Of a stretch of DNA of 9,871 bases, positions 1-5,370 are shown piece by piece. The stretch lies in NCBI GenBank assembly GCA_017540285.1, contig JAFYBI010000389.1, positions 1 to 9,871 on the forward strand, in the 5' to 3' direction. The position numbers and the translations under genes are program-made. Source of the stretch: Clostridia bacterium. GTDB taxonomy: Bacteria > Bacillota > Clostridia > Oscillospirales > CAG-272. The notes beneath the pieces are model-generated. The model did not search any database and was not told the DNA's origin. It saw only the letters and a program-made list of their open reading frames with translations. The first letter of the stretch is position 1; every line of letters begins with the position of its first letter.

Positions 1-401
1 ATGTAGATGTTCGGGTGGACGAGGATGTCTCCGATCGCGCCGAAGCTGACGTCGACGTTTGACCAGTGCTTTTCCGGATTTGCGGGCGCTTCGGGCTCCG
101 GCGGCTCCGGCTCGGGCTCGGGTTCCGGTTCGGGCTCGGGAGCAGGCGTGTCAGGAGGGAGGGTCTCGGGCGGATCCGGTTCGGGAGCGGGCGGATCCGG
201 CGGGAGCGTCTCGGGAGGCTCCGTTTCCGGCACGTCCGGTACGGGATCCTCTGCCGGTACGGAGACTGCGGCGGCGGGGGGATCGGGGAGCTCGTCCGCG
301 GAGGGGGTGAGGTCCGGGACGCCCGCCTCGCGCAGCACGACCGCGCAGGAGGTGAGGACGAGGGTGAGGGCAAGAATGATCGATAGGCGTTTCAGTCGCA
401 T
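1..401 (-). CDS. Lipoprotein with Pro/Glu-rich linker and start of a CapA-like domain (partial, C-terminus outside window)
   Basis: The minus strand is open for 133 codons from an ATG at 401-399 to the window edge. The start has GAGGA upstream at good spacing (GCGAGGATCCC before ATG). Residues 1-19 form a lipoprotein signal: basic MRLKR, a hydrophobic stretch, and lipobox L16-T17-S18-C19, so the protein should be secreted and lipid-anchored. Residues about 38-110 are a Pro/Glu/Asp-rich linker with two 15-residue direct repeats (62-76 and 77-91) and an E-P dipeptide run (88-100). From residue 116 the chain becomes globular: VSFGAIGDILVHPNIY (118-133) resembles the first strand and G-D-I-hydrophobic-H motif of CapA (poly-gamma-glutamate synthesis-type, metallophosphatase-like fold) proteins. 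Assignment to CapA rests on that short motif and is an inference; the lipoprotein call is firm. The gene is divergent from truB and has its own promoter. Confidence 0.72.
   Translation of the reverse strand, partial: MRLKRLSIILALTLVLTSCAVVLREAGVPDLTPSADELPDPPAAAVSVPAEDPVPDVPETEPPETLPPDPPAPEPDPPETLPPDTPAPEPEPEPEPEPEPPEPEAPANPEKHWSNVDVSFGAIGDILVHPNIY
129..218 (-). repeat. Two tandem 45-bp repeats encoding the Pro/Glu linker of the CapA-like lipoprotein
   Basis: Residues 62-76 and 77-91 of the minus-strand lipoprotein read PPETLPPDPPAPEPD and PPETLPPDTPAPEPE. The protein copies differ at 2 of 15 positions, while the DNA copies differ mainly at third codon positions. This indicates an old duplication kept for its amino-acid composition. 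The following stretch degenerates into alternating Glu-Pro. Such linkers typically hold an extracellular domain away from the membrane in the cell wall. Confidence 0.7.
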
Positions 402-433
402 GGGATCCTCGCAATCGATGGGTAGGGGCTTAT

Positions 434-464
434 CCGCCGGAGAGGATTGCCCGAAGTCCGGCGG
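434..464 (-). promoter_or_regulatory. Hairpin in the 5' leader of the CapA-like gene
   Basis: CCGCCGGA (434-441) and TCCGGCGG (457-464) are a perfect 8-bp inverted repeat with a 15-base loop. It lies between the predicted minus-strand start of transcription (about 477) and the ATG at 401, so it would form in the mRNA leader. No T tract follows on either strand, so it is not a typical intrinsic terminator. Its function is unknown. Confidence 0.45.
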
Positions 465-483
465 GGTAATCGCACTTTTTTCT

Positions 484-512
484 ATTATACCATTTTGCGG
501 GGCGGAATGCAA
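484..512 (-). promoter_or_regulatory. Sigma-A-type promoter for the CapA-like lipoprotein
   Basis: Read on the minus strand, TATAAT (489-484) is preceded by TG one base upstream, giving an extended -10 (TGGTATAAT). A weak -35, TTGCAT (512-507), sits at 17-bp spacing. Transcription should begin near 477, leaving a leader of about 75 bases. Confidence 0.65.
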
Positions 513-535
513 GATGGAAAGTGAGAATCCCGCAC

Positions 536-564
536 TTGCGCGGCGGTGCGGTTTGTGCTATAAT
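536..564 (+). promoter_or_regulatory. Sigma-A-type promoter for truB
   Basis: An extended -10, TGCTATAAT, has its hexamer at 559-564. A weak -35, TTGCGC (536-541), lies 17 bp upstream. The start of transcription would be near 571, about 28 bases before the truB ATG. It is back-to-back with the promoter of the divergent lipoprotein gene. Confidence 0.68.
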
Positions 565-598
565 AGAGGGCAAACAACCGAAACCGGAGAAAAACGAA

Positions 599-1561
599 AT
601 GTCCACGCGAAAACCGGATTCCGTGTCCGGGGTCCTCATCATCGACAAGCACGCGGGGGTCACCTCCCACCGGATCATCTCCGCATGCCGCCGCCTCTTC
701 GACACCGGGCGCGTCGGCCATACGGGGACGCTCGATCCCATGGCGACCGGGGTCCTGCCCATCCTGCTCGGCAGGGCGGTCAAGGCGTCGGAATACCTCA
801 TCGTCCACGACAAGGCCTACCGCGCCGAGATGCAGCTCGGGATCGTCACCGACACGGAGGACGTGACCGGCGAGATCCTCGGGACCTCGGCGGCGATCCC
901 GGACGAGGAGACGGTGCGCCGGGTGTGCGCGTCGTTTACCGGCAGGATCCTGCAGGTCCCGCCGATGTACTCCGCCGTGAAGATCGGGGGGCGCAAGCTC
1001 GTCGACATCGCGCGGGAGGGCGGGGAAGTGGAGCGTGCGCCGCGCGAGGTGGAGATCTACTCCCTCACGGCGGAGAAGCTCGCCGACGACCGGTACGCCC
1101 TCGACGTCGCATGCTCGAAGGGGACCTACATCCGCACCCTCTGCGCGGACATCGGGCGGGCTCTCGGATGCGGAGCGGCCATGGCGGCTCTCAGGCGGAC
1201 GCGGACGGGCCGGTTCACGCTGGACGACGCCGTGACCGTCGAAGCGCTCGAAGGGATGACGTTTGAGGAGCGCGCGGCGAAGCTTTTGCCCGTGGAAACG
1301 CTCTTCGAGGACCTCGGCATGGTCGAAGTCAACGACTTTTACGCGAAGCTGACCCGCGGCGGCGCCGACCTCTTTCAGAAGAAGCTGCACGTCGATTTCG
1401 CGCCCGGAACGCTGGTCCGCGTGCGGCACGGCGGGCAGTTCATCGCCCTCGCCCGCGCCATGGAGAAGGACGGCGTGCCGATTCTGCGGGCGGACAAGCT
1501 GTTCGTGATCGACGAGGGGAAAAAGGCCGGAGAAACGGCGGAAGAGGAGGAGAACGCATGA
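599..1561 (+). CDS. truB: tRNA pseudouridine(55) synthase TruB
   Basis: This 320-aa protein converts U55 of tRNA to pseudouridine in the T loop. The TruB core is clear. Residues 40-52 (GHTGTLDPMATGV) carry the catalytic aspartate D46, and the conserved motif SKGTYIRTL lies in the second half of the catalytic domain. The region after about residue 240 fits the small C-terminal PUA-like part, and a charged Glu/Ala tail ends the protein. The ATG at 599 was chosen because GGAG (586-589) lies 9 bases upstream; a GTG at 521 would place the start before the promoter. The usual KPxGxTSH loop reads K17-H-A-G-V-T-S-H here, with His for Pro. The stop overlaps the next start as ATGA. In many Firmicutes truB is followed by ribF, but not here. 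Confidence 0.96.
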   Translation: MSTRKPDSVSGVLIIDKHAGVTSHRIISACRRLFDTGRVGHTGTLDPMATGVLPILLGRAVKASEYLIVHDKAYRAEMQLGIVTDTEDVTGEILGTSAAIPDEETVRRVCASFTGRILQVPPMYSAVKIGGRKLVDIAREGGEVERAPREVEIYSLTAEKLADDRYALDVACSKGTYIRTLCADIGRALGCGAAMAALRRTRTGRFTLDDAVTVEALEGMTFEERAAKLLPVETLFEDLGMVEVNDFYAKLTRGGADLFQKKLHVDFAPGTLVRVRHGGQFIALARAMEKDGVPILRADKLFVIDEGKKAGETAEEEENA

Positions 1562-2214
1562 AAACGAAGGACGAGAGGATCCTCGAGACCCCGTGGCTCG
1601 ATCAGCACGAGAAGTGGCCGACGGGATGCGAGAGCGTGACGGCGGCCCTGGCCCTCGGATGGCTCGGCTATCCGGTCGACCCCGATTTCTTCATCGACAA
1701 CTGCCTCCCCCGCGCGCCCTACCCCCGCGAGGAGGACGGCGTGTGGCGGGCGGCGGACCCCGAGGACTTCTACCTCGGCGACCCGCGCACCCAGGACGGC
1801 TGGGGATGCTTCGCGCCTGCGATCCGGCGGGGTCTCGAGCGCTGGGCGGATCTCAAGGGCGAAGACCTGATCGTGCGGGAGCTGCACGGCGTGCCGCTGG
1901 ACCGGCTCTTCCGGGAGGAGATCGACCGGGGACTGCCCGTGATCCTCTTCGCGACGATGGGTATGGCTGCGCCCCGGCCGTCGAGACGATGGCTCCTCGA
2001 CGGGAGCGGAAAGCCGTACACCTGGAAGACGCCGATGCACTGCCTGCTCCTCATCGGGTACGACCGGGAGAGCGGGGAGGCCGTGTTCAGCGATCCCCTC
2101 GCCGGTCCCCGGACGCGCTATCCCCTCGCCGATACGGAGCGCGCCTACCGCGGGATGGGCACCGAGGCCGTCGTCGTCGAACGGCGCGCGGAGAAAAGGG
2201 TGAATAGATTGTAA
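1558..2214 (+). CDS. C39-like (Peptidase_C39_2 type) papain-fold protein, no signal peptide
   Basis: This 218-aa protein resembles the C39-like cysteine peptidase family (YvpB-type). The likely catalytic residues are visible: C24 in PTGCESV near the N-terminus, H161 in MHCLLLIGYD, and D179 in FSDPL. Q16 in LDQ may supply the oxyanion-hole glutamine. Unlike YvpB, which is secreted, this chain starts straight into the domain with no signal sequence or membrane segment, so it is probably cytoplasmic unless the true start lies elsewhere. The start is well supported by AGGAGG (1545-1550) 7 bases before ATG and by the 4-bp overlap with truB, which implies translational coupling. The substrate is unknown. 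Motif spacing supports an active enzyme, but activity is inferred from the family only. Confidence 0.82.
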   Translation: MKTKDERILETPWLDQHEKWPTGCESVTAALALGWLGYPVDPDFFIDNCLPRAPYPREEDGVWRAADPEDFYLGDPRTQDGWGCFAPAIRRGLERWADLKGEDLIVRELHGVPLDRLFREEIDRGLPVILFATMGMAAPRPSRRWLLDGSGKPYTWKTPMHCLLLIGYDRESGEAVFSDPLAGPRTRYPLADTERAYRGMGTEAVVVERRAEKRVNRL

Positions 2215-2250
2215 ATTCTCCGCCGCCGGGCTTTTTCCGCCGGACGGGAT

Positions 2251-2274
2251 GTGGTATAATAAGTGGTATAATAA
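2251..2274 (+). promoter_or_regulatory. Tandemly duplicated extended -10 promoter for the MFP-like/division unit
   Basis: The 12-bp unit GTGGTATAATAA occurs twice without a gap or mismatch (2251-2262 and 2263-2274). Each copy contains a TG-extended -10 (TGGTATAAT; hexamers 2255-2260 and 2267-2272). No good -35 is seen; the T-rich stretch at 2231-2237 is the nearest candidate for the first copy. Two start sites about 12 bases apart, near 2267 and 2279, are expected. The surrounding gap 2215-2326 holds no convincing terminator or other feature. Confidence 0.7.
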
Positions 2275-2326
2275 TAAAATCATAAGGCTCCCGCACCCTG
2301 CGCGGAGCATGCGAACGGGGGATCCC

Positions 2327-3709
2327 TTGAATCAGAATCCAGAGCGGAGCGAACGAAGTTTCCGCGAACGCTTTTTCTCCCTATTTGACCGAAACTATCT
2401 GGCGCGGACCCTCGCCTATGTGCTCGTCTCCCTGCTCGCCGTCGGCTTCATCTTCTACATCGGTTACCATCTGGTCGATCAGTTCGAGCCGGGCCTCGAG
2501 CTCGTGGACGCGGTCACGAAGACCGTCGCGACCACCGTGGAGGCCGACGCCTACATCTTCCGCAGCGAGGTGCCCGTCTACGCCTCGAACTGCTGGAGCG
2601 GGAGCGTCACCGCGGCCGTCGCCGACGGAGGAAAGGTCTCCCGCGGCGGAAAGCTGGCCGACGTCTATTCCGCTTCCGCGCCGGAGATCGAGAGCCGCAT
2701 CGCCGAGATCGACACGCAGATCGCCCAGCTGAGGAAGCACGAGGGCGAGGACCGCTCCGTGCAGTCCACCGCGGGCCTCGACGCCGGGATCTTCGATACC
2801 TTCTACGCGATCGCCTCCGACTGCGCGGGCGGGATATACGGCAACGCCATCGCGCGCCGGGTGGGCCTGCTCGTCGACATGCAGAAGCGCGCGGTCCTGA
2901 GGGGCGCCGTATCCGACTACGACACGCAGATCATGGCGCTGGAAAACGAGCGGGACCGGCTGAAATCCCAGCTCGGCCAGAACCTCGAGACCGTCTACGC
3001 CGCCCAGTCCGGATACTACTACGCCGAATACGACGGCTACGGCGAGATCTTCTCCGCCTCCCTCCTCCCCTCGATCACGTACGACGAGTTCCTCGCCCTG
3101 ACCGAGAGCGAGCCGGACCCCGGCGACGGACGTCTTTCGGCGGGAACGGTCCTCACCGACTACCGCTGGTACGTCGCCTGCCCGATGTCGAAGACCGAGG
3201 CCGCGGAGTTCGTCGACCGGGTGTCGTGCGACGTGGAGTTCCTCTCGGCCGCCGAGAGCTTCACGATGACCCTCGAGCGCATCGTCTCGCAGGTCCCGGG
3301 TGACCGGGCCGTCGTCATCCTCGAGTGTGGCGTCGTCCCGTCCTCGTTCGACTTCACACGGATGCAGAAGGTTCTGATCTCCACCGAGGAATACACGGGG
3401 TTCGAGCTGCCGCTCACGGCCCTGCGCGTGGTGGACGGCATGAACGGCGTGTACGTGCAGGACGGCGTGACGATCCGCTTCCGGCGGGTGAACATCCTCC
3501 ACGAGACGGACGACGGGACCGTGATCTGCGTCGGCAATCCGACCGAGAACGCCGCCATCCGCGAGGACGTGCGCGTGGCCAATCTCGCGGCGCGGGACTC
3601 CGACGTCACCTACGACGAGACCTCCTTCGGCACGTATTACTGGATCGAGGAGAACGACGTGGTGGTCGTCGGCGGCCGCGATCTCTATACGGGAAAGATC
3701 ATAGGATGA
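2327..3709 (+). CDS. HlyD/membrane-fusion-protein-like single-pass membrane protein
   Basis: The call is a 460-aa protein from the TTG at 2327, which has GGGGGA at 2317-2322. An in-frame ATG at 2309 (466 aa) is possible, but its GGAG lies only one base away. Residues 1-26 are charged and cytoplasmic, and one membrane helix spans about 27-48. Residues 86-115 (around SGSVTAAVADGGKVSRGGKLADV) look like a lipoyl/barrel-sandwich half typical of membrane fusion proteins. Short coiled-coil stretches follow (about 118-138 and again near 205-222). The C-terminal third has the MFP-like pattern of an ELPLTALR strand, then GVYVQDG and RRVNIL. Such proteins normally bridge an exporter to the outside, but no ABC or RND partner is adjacent. 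Its place just before yggS and sepF suggests a cell-envelope or division-linked role, which is an inference. Confidence 0.75.
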   Translation: MNQNPERSERSFRERFFSLFDRNYLARTLAYVLVSLLAVGFIFYIGYHLVDQFEPGLELVDAVTKTVATTVEADAYIFRSEVPVYASNCWSGSVTAAVADGGKVSRGGKLADVYSASAPEIESRIAEIDTQIAQLRKHEGEDRSVQSTAGLDAGIFDTFYAIASDCAGGIYGNAIARRVGLLVDMQKRAVLRGAVSDYDTQIMALENERDRLKSQLGQNLETVYAAQSGYYYAEYDGYGEIFSASLLPSITYDEFLALTESEPDPGDGRLSAGTVLTDYRWYVACPMSKTEAAEFVDRVSCDVEFLSAAESFTMTLERIVSQVPGDRAVVILECGVVPSSFDFTRMQKVLISTEEYTGFELPLTALRVVDGMNGVYVQDGVTIRFRRVNILHETDDGTVICVGNPTENAAIREDVRVANLAARDSDVTYDETSFGTYYWIEENDVVVVGGRDLYTGKIIG

Positions 3710-3713
3710 TGCA

Positions 3714-4430
3714 ATGCTGACACCAGAAAGAAAAAACGAACTCAGAGACCGGTATCTCCGCGTGTGCGAGAACATCGAAGCGGCGAGGCTGCGGCGGGGG
3801 ACAGGAATCCCCGTCACCCTGCTCGCGGCGACGAAGACTGTCCCCGAGGAGGAGGTCGCGTACCTCGTCCGGGAATGCGGGCTGCGCCTGTGCGGCGAAA
3901 ACCACGCGCAGGAGTTCGCGGCGAAATTCGACGGCGTGACGGCGGCCGGTGCGCGGATGGACTTCATCGGCCATCTGCAGACCAACAAGGTCCGCGTCGT
4001 CGCGGGGCGGGCGGGGCTGATCCACTCGGTCGATTCCGTGCGTCTCGCGGCCGAGATCGACAGCCGGTGCCGGAAGCTGGGCGTGACGCAGGACATCCTC
4101 GTCGAGATCAACATCGGCGAGGAGGAATCGAAGACCGGCGTCGAACCCGATCGGTTTGACGATTTTCTCGCCGAAATCGAGCCTTTTTCGGCCATCCGGG
4201 CGGTCGGAATCATGACAATGGCGCCGAAATGCGAAAAACTTGAAGATTTTCGGGCATATTTCAGGAAATCTTATCAATTTTACCTTGACTTTTCGGCAAA
4301 AAAACTGCATAATATAAGAGAACCCGTTTTGTCCATGGGAATGAGCGACAGCTACGAATGCGCGATCGAAGAGGGGGCCACCCTTGTGCGCGTCGGCTCG
4401 GCCATTTTCGGGGCGAGGCACTATCAATAA
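3714..4430 (+). CDS. yggS: YggS/YlmE family pyridoxal phosphate homeostasis protein
   Basis: This 238-aa protein is of full family length. It is a single-domain alanine-racemase-like TIM barrel that binds PLP and keeps free PLP and amino-acid/keto-acid pools in balance; it has no known catalytic turnover. K41 in LLAATKTVP is the PLP-linked lysine. FIGHLQTNKV (84-93), the loop LSMGMSDSYECAIEEGATLVRVG (206-228) and the ending SAIFGARHY are family signatures. AGGA (3703-3706) lies 7 bases before the ATG, and the gap to the preceding stop is 4 bases, so the two genes are one transcript. The last fifth of the gene is much more AT-rich than the rest and contains a promoter, so its codons there are constrained by a second function. 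Confidence 0.95.
   Translation: MLTPERKNELRDRYLRVCENIEAARLRRGTGIPVTLLAATKTVPEEEVAYLVRECGLRLCGENHAQEFAAKFDGVTAAGARMDFIGHLQTNKVRVVAGRAGLIHSVDSVRLAAEIDSRCRKLGVTQDILVEINIGEEESKTGVEPDRFDDFLAEIEPFSAIRAVGIMTMAPKCEKLEDFRAYFRKSYQFYLDFSAKKLHNIREPVLSMGMSDSYECAIEEGATLVRVGSAIFGARHYQ
4285..4313 (+). promoter_or_regulatory. Internal promoter within yggS, driving sepF and downstream genes
   Basis: TTGACT (4285-4290) and CATAAT (4308-4313) are separated by exactly 17 bp; each differs from consensus by one base. TG falls directly before the -10 hexamer rather than at the extended -10 position. The site lies in an AT-rich island (about 4220-4325) in an otherwise GC-rich gene. Transcription should begin near 4320, giving a sepF leader of about 150 bases that overlaps the end of yggS. 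Confidence 0.72.
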
Positions 4431-4439
4431 GTCAAAACA

Positions 4440-4455
4440 TCTGCCATGCGGCAGA
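4440..4455 (+). promoter_or_regulatory. Small hairpin just upstream of the sepF ribosome binding site
   Basis: TCTGCC (4440-4445) pairs with GGCAGA (4450-4455) around the loop ATGC. It ends two bases before the GGAGG of sepF (4458-4462). It may shape ribosome access or protect the 5' side of the sepF message; this is a guess from position. Confidence 0.35.
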
Positions 4456-4468
4456 ATGGAGGAATTTT

Positions 4469-4996
4469 ATGGGACTCATGGATCGAATCAAGAAAGTAAC
4501 CGGCTCGAACGACACCTACGATGAATCTTACGACGAGGATTACTACGACGGATTTGATAATTATGACGAGGGCGCGGAGGACGGCGACGTCCAGTACGCG
4601 GCTCCCCAGCCGCAGCAGGGGAACGCGGGTCCCAACCCGCAGCCCATGGGCAGCCTGAATCTCTCCGGCTCCAACATCAAGATGCAGGTCGTCCGTCCGG
4701 AGACCTACGACAGCGACACCGCCACCCAGATCGCCAACCACCTTCTGAACAAGTGCACCGTCGTTCTCAATCTTGAAAAGACCACCAAGGAGGCTTCCCG
4801 GCGTCTGATCGACTTCCTCACCGGCGTTGCGTACTCCATCGGCGGCGATCTGAAGAACATCGCGACCAACGCGTACGTCATCACGCCCTCCAACGTGGAC
4901 GTCGAAAACGCGAAGATCCGCTCCACGCCGAAGCAGACCGAGCCCGAACCGGAAGAAGAGACCCCCGCTGAGGGCGACTTCGACGATTTCAACTGA
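4469..4996 (+). CDS. sepF: Cell division protein SepF
   Basis: This 175-aa protein anchors FtsZ to the membrane and aligns Z-ring filaments during septum formation. Residues 1-10 (MGLMDRIKKV) form the amphipathic membrane-binding helix. Residues 13-68 are a disordered acidic linker rich in Tyr and Asp, then Pro and Gln. The SepF core covers about 70-148, with FLTGVAYSIGGDLKNIATNAYVI around residues 116-138 containing the conserved glycine pair used for dimerisation and polymerisation. A short acidic tail ends the protein. The ATG at 4469 has GGAGG (4458-4462) six bases upstream. A longer frame open from 4358 overlaps yggS and lacks this site, so it was not used. Codons such as AAG/AAC and the strong ribosome site fit high expression. 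It is probably transcribed both from the upstream unit and from the promoter inside yggS. Confidence 0.95.
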   Translation: MGLMDRIKKVTGSNDTYDESYDEDYYDGFDNYDEGAEDGDVQYAAPQPQQGNAGPNPQPMGSLNLSGSNIKMQVVRPETYDSDTATQIANHLLNKCTVVLNLEKTTKEASRRLIDFLTGVAYSIGGDLKNIATNAYVITPSNVDVENAKIRSTPKQTEPEPEEETPAEGDFDDFN

Positions 4997-5004
4997 TCCG
5001 GGAG

Positions 5005-5075
5005 CCGGCGCGCGTGCCGGAATAATAATCTACAAACATAGCGCTTGAGGAAGAAGGTCCTCAGGTCTTGTTTGT
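5005..5075 (+). promoter_or_regulatory. Structured sepF-yggT intergenic RNA (nested hairpins)
   Basis: Two structures lie between sepF and yggT. A small GC hairpin pairs CCGGC (5005-5009) with GCCGG (5016-5020). A larger nested element pairs ACAAACA (5032-5038) with TGTTTGT (5069-5075) outside CTTGAGGA (5044-5051) paired with TCCTCAGG (5058-5065; one G-U pair), loop AGAAGG. The element ends 8 bases before the GGGAGGA of yggT (5084-5090). TCTTGTTTGT follows the inner stem, so the inner hairpin could act as a weak terminator while the outer stem would hide that U-rich tract. This is an inference from pairing only. Confidence 0.45.
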
Positions 5076-5094
5076 GTACTCTCGGGAGGATGAT

Positions 5095-5361
5095 TTGACC
5101 TCAATCCTGTATGTCCTGTCCGCGACGCTGCGGATCTTACTCTACGCTTTTCAGCTCCTCATGCTGGCGCGGGCCATCGTGAGCTGGCTGCCGCTCGACG
5201 AGGATTCGCCCGTCGAAAACTTCCTCTACGCGGTGACGGAGCCGGTGATCGCCCCGGTGCGCGCCCTCTGCGAGCGCTTCGGCTGGTTCGAAGGATTGCC
5301 GGTGGATATGTCGTTCTTCATCACCTTCCTCCTGATCACCGTCCTGACGGCATTTCTGTGA
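5095..5361 (+). CDS. yggT: YggT/YlmG family small membrane protein
   Basis: This 88-aa membrane protein of the YggT family (YlmG in Bacillus, and the chloroplast YlmG/CCB3 relatives) is linked by context to division and envelope assembly. Two hydrophobic segments are visible, about residues 8-29 and 70-88. The family signature between them reads SWLPLDEDSPVENFLY, then TEPVIAPVR (30-56). The TTG at 5095 is chosen because GGGAGG (5084-5089) lies 5 bases upstream. The ATG at 5090 is followed after one codon by TGA, so it cannot be the start. An in-frame TTG at 5068 would place the start inside the intergenic hairpin and add residues foreign to the family. The next gene starts 9 bases after the stop. 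Confidence 0.9.
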   Translation: MTSILYVLSATLRILLYAFQLLMLARAIVSWLPLDEDSPVENFLYAVTEPVIAPVRALCERFGWFEGLPVDMSFFITFLLITVLTAFL

Positions 5362-5370
5362 GGTGGGAAC

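Noticed and set aside
7..1266. Long plus-strand frame rich in Gly and Ser at its start
   Set aside because: It is the antisense of the Pro/Glu linker of the minus-strand lipoprotein and later an out-of-frame reading of truB; it crosses two promoters and has no family motif.
2215..2245. Terminator between the C39-like gene and the MFP-like gene
   Set aside because: The GC-rich stretches around CTTTTT are direct repeats (CCGCCGG), not an inverted repeat; only a 4-bp stem can be drawn.
2249..2326. ATG at 2249 as the start of the MFP-like protein
   Set aside because: It lies inside the -10 elements and upstream of the predicted transcript start; the added residues are encoded by promoter DNA and no ribosome site precedes it.
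1558..3709. C39 peptidase plus HlyD-like protein as a bacteriocin export system
   Set aside because: There is no ABC transporter, no double-glycine precursor peptide and no fusion of the peptidase to a transporter; a promoter separates the two genes.
2381..4213. 610-codon open frame on the minus strand
   Set aside because: It lies opposite the MFP-like gene and yggS, which have clear family motifs. High GC leaves antisense frames open; its composition is Arg/Gly/Val/Asp-rich with no recognisable domain or ribosome site.
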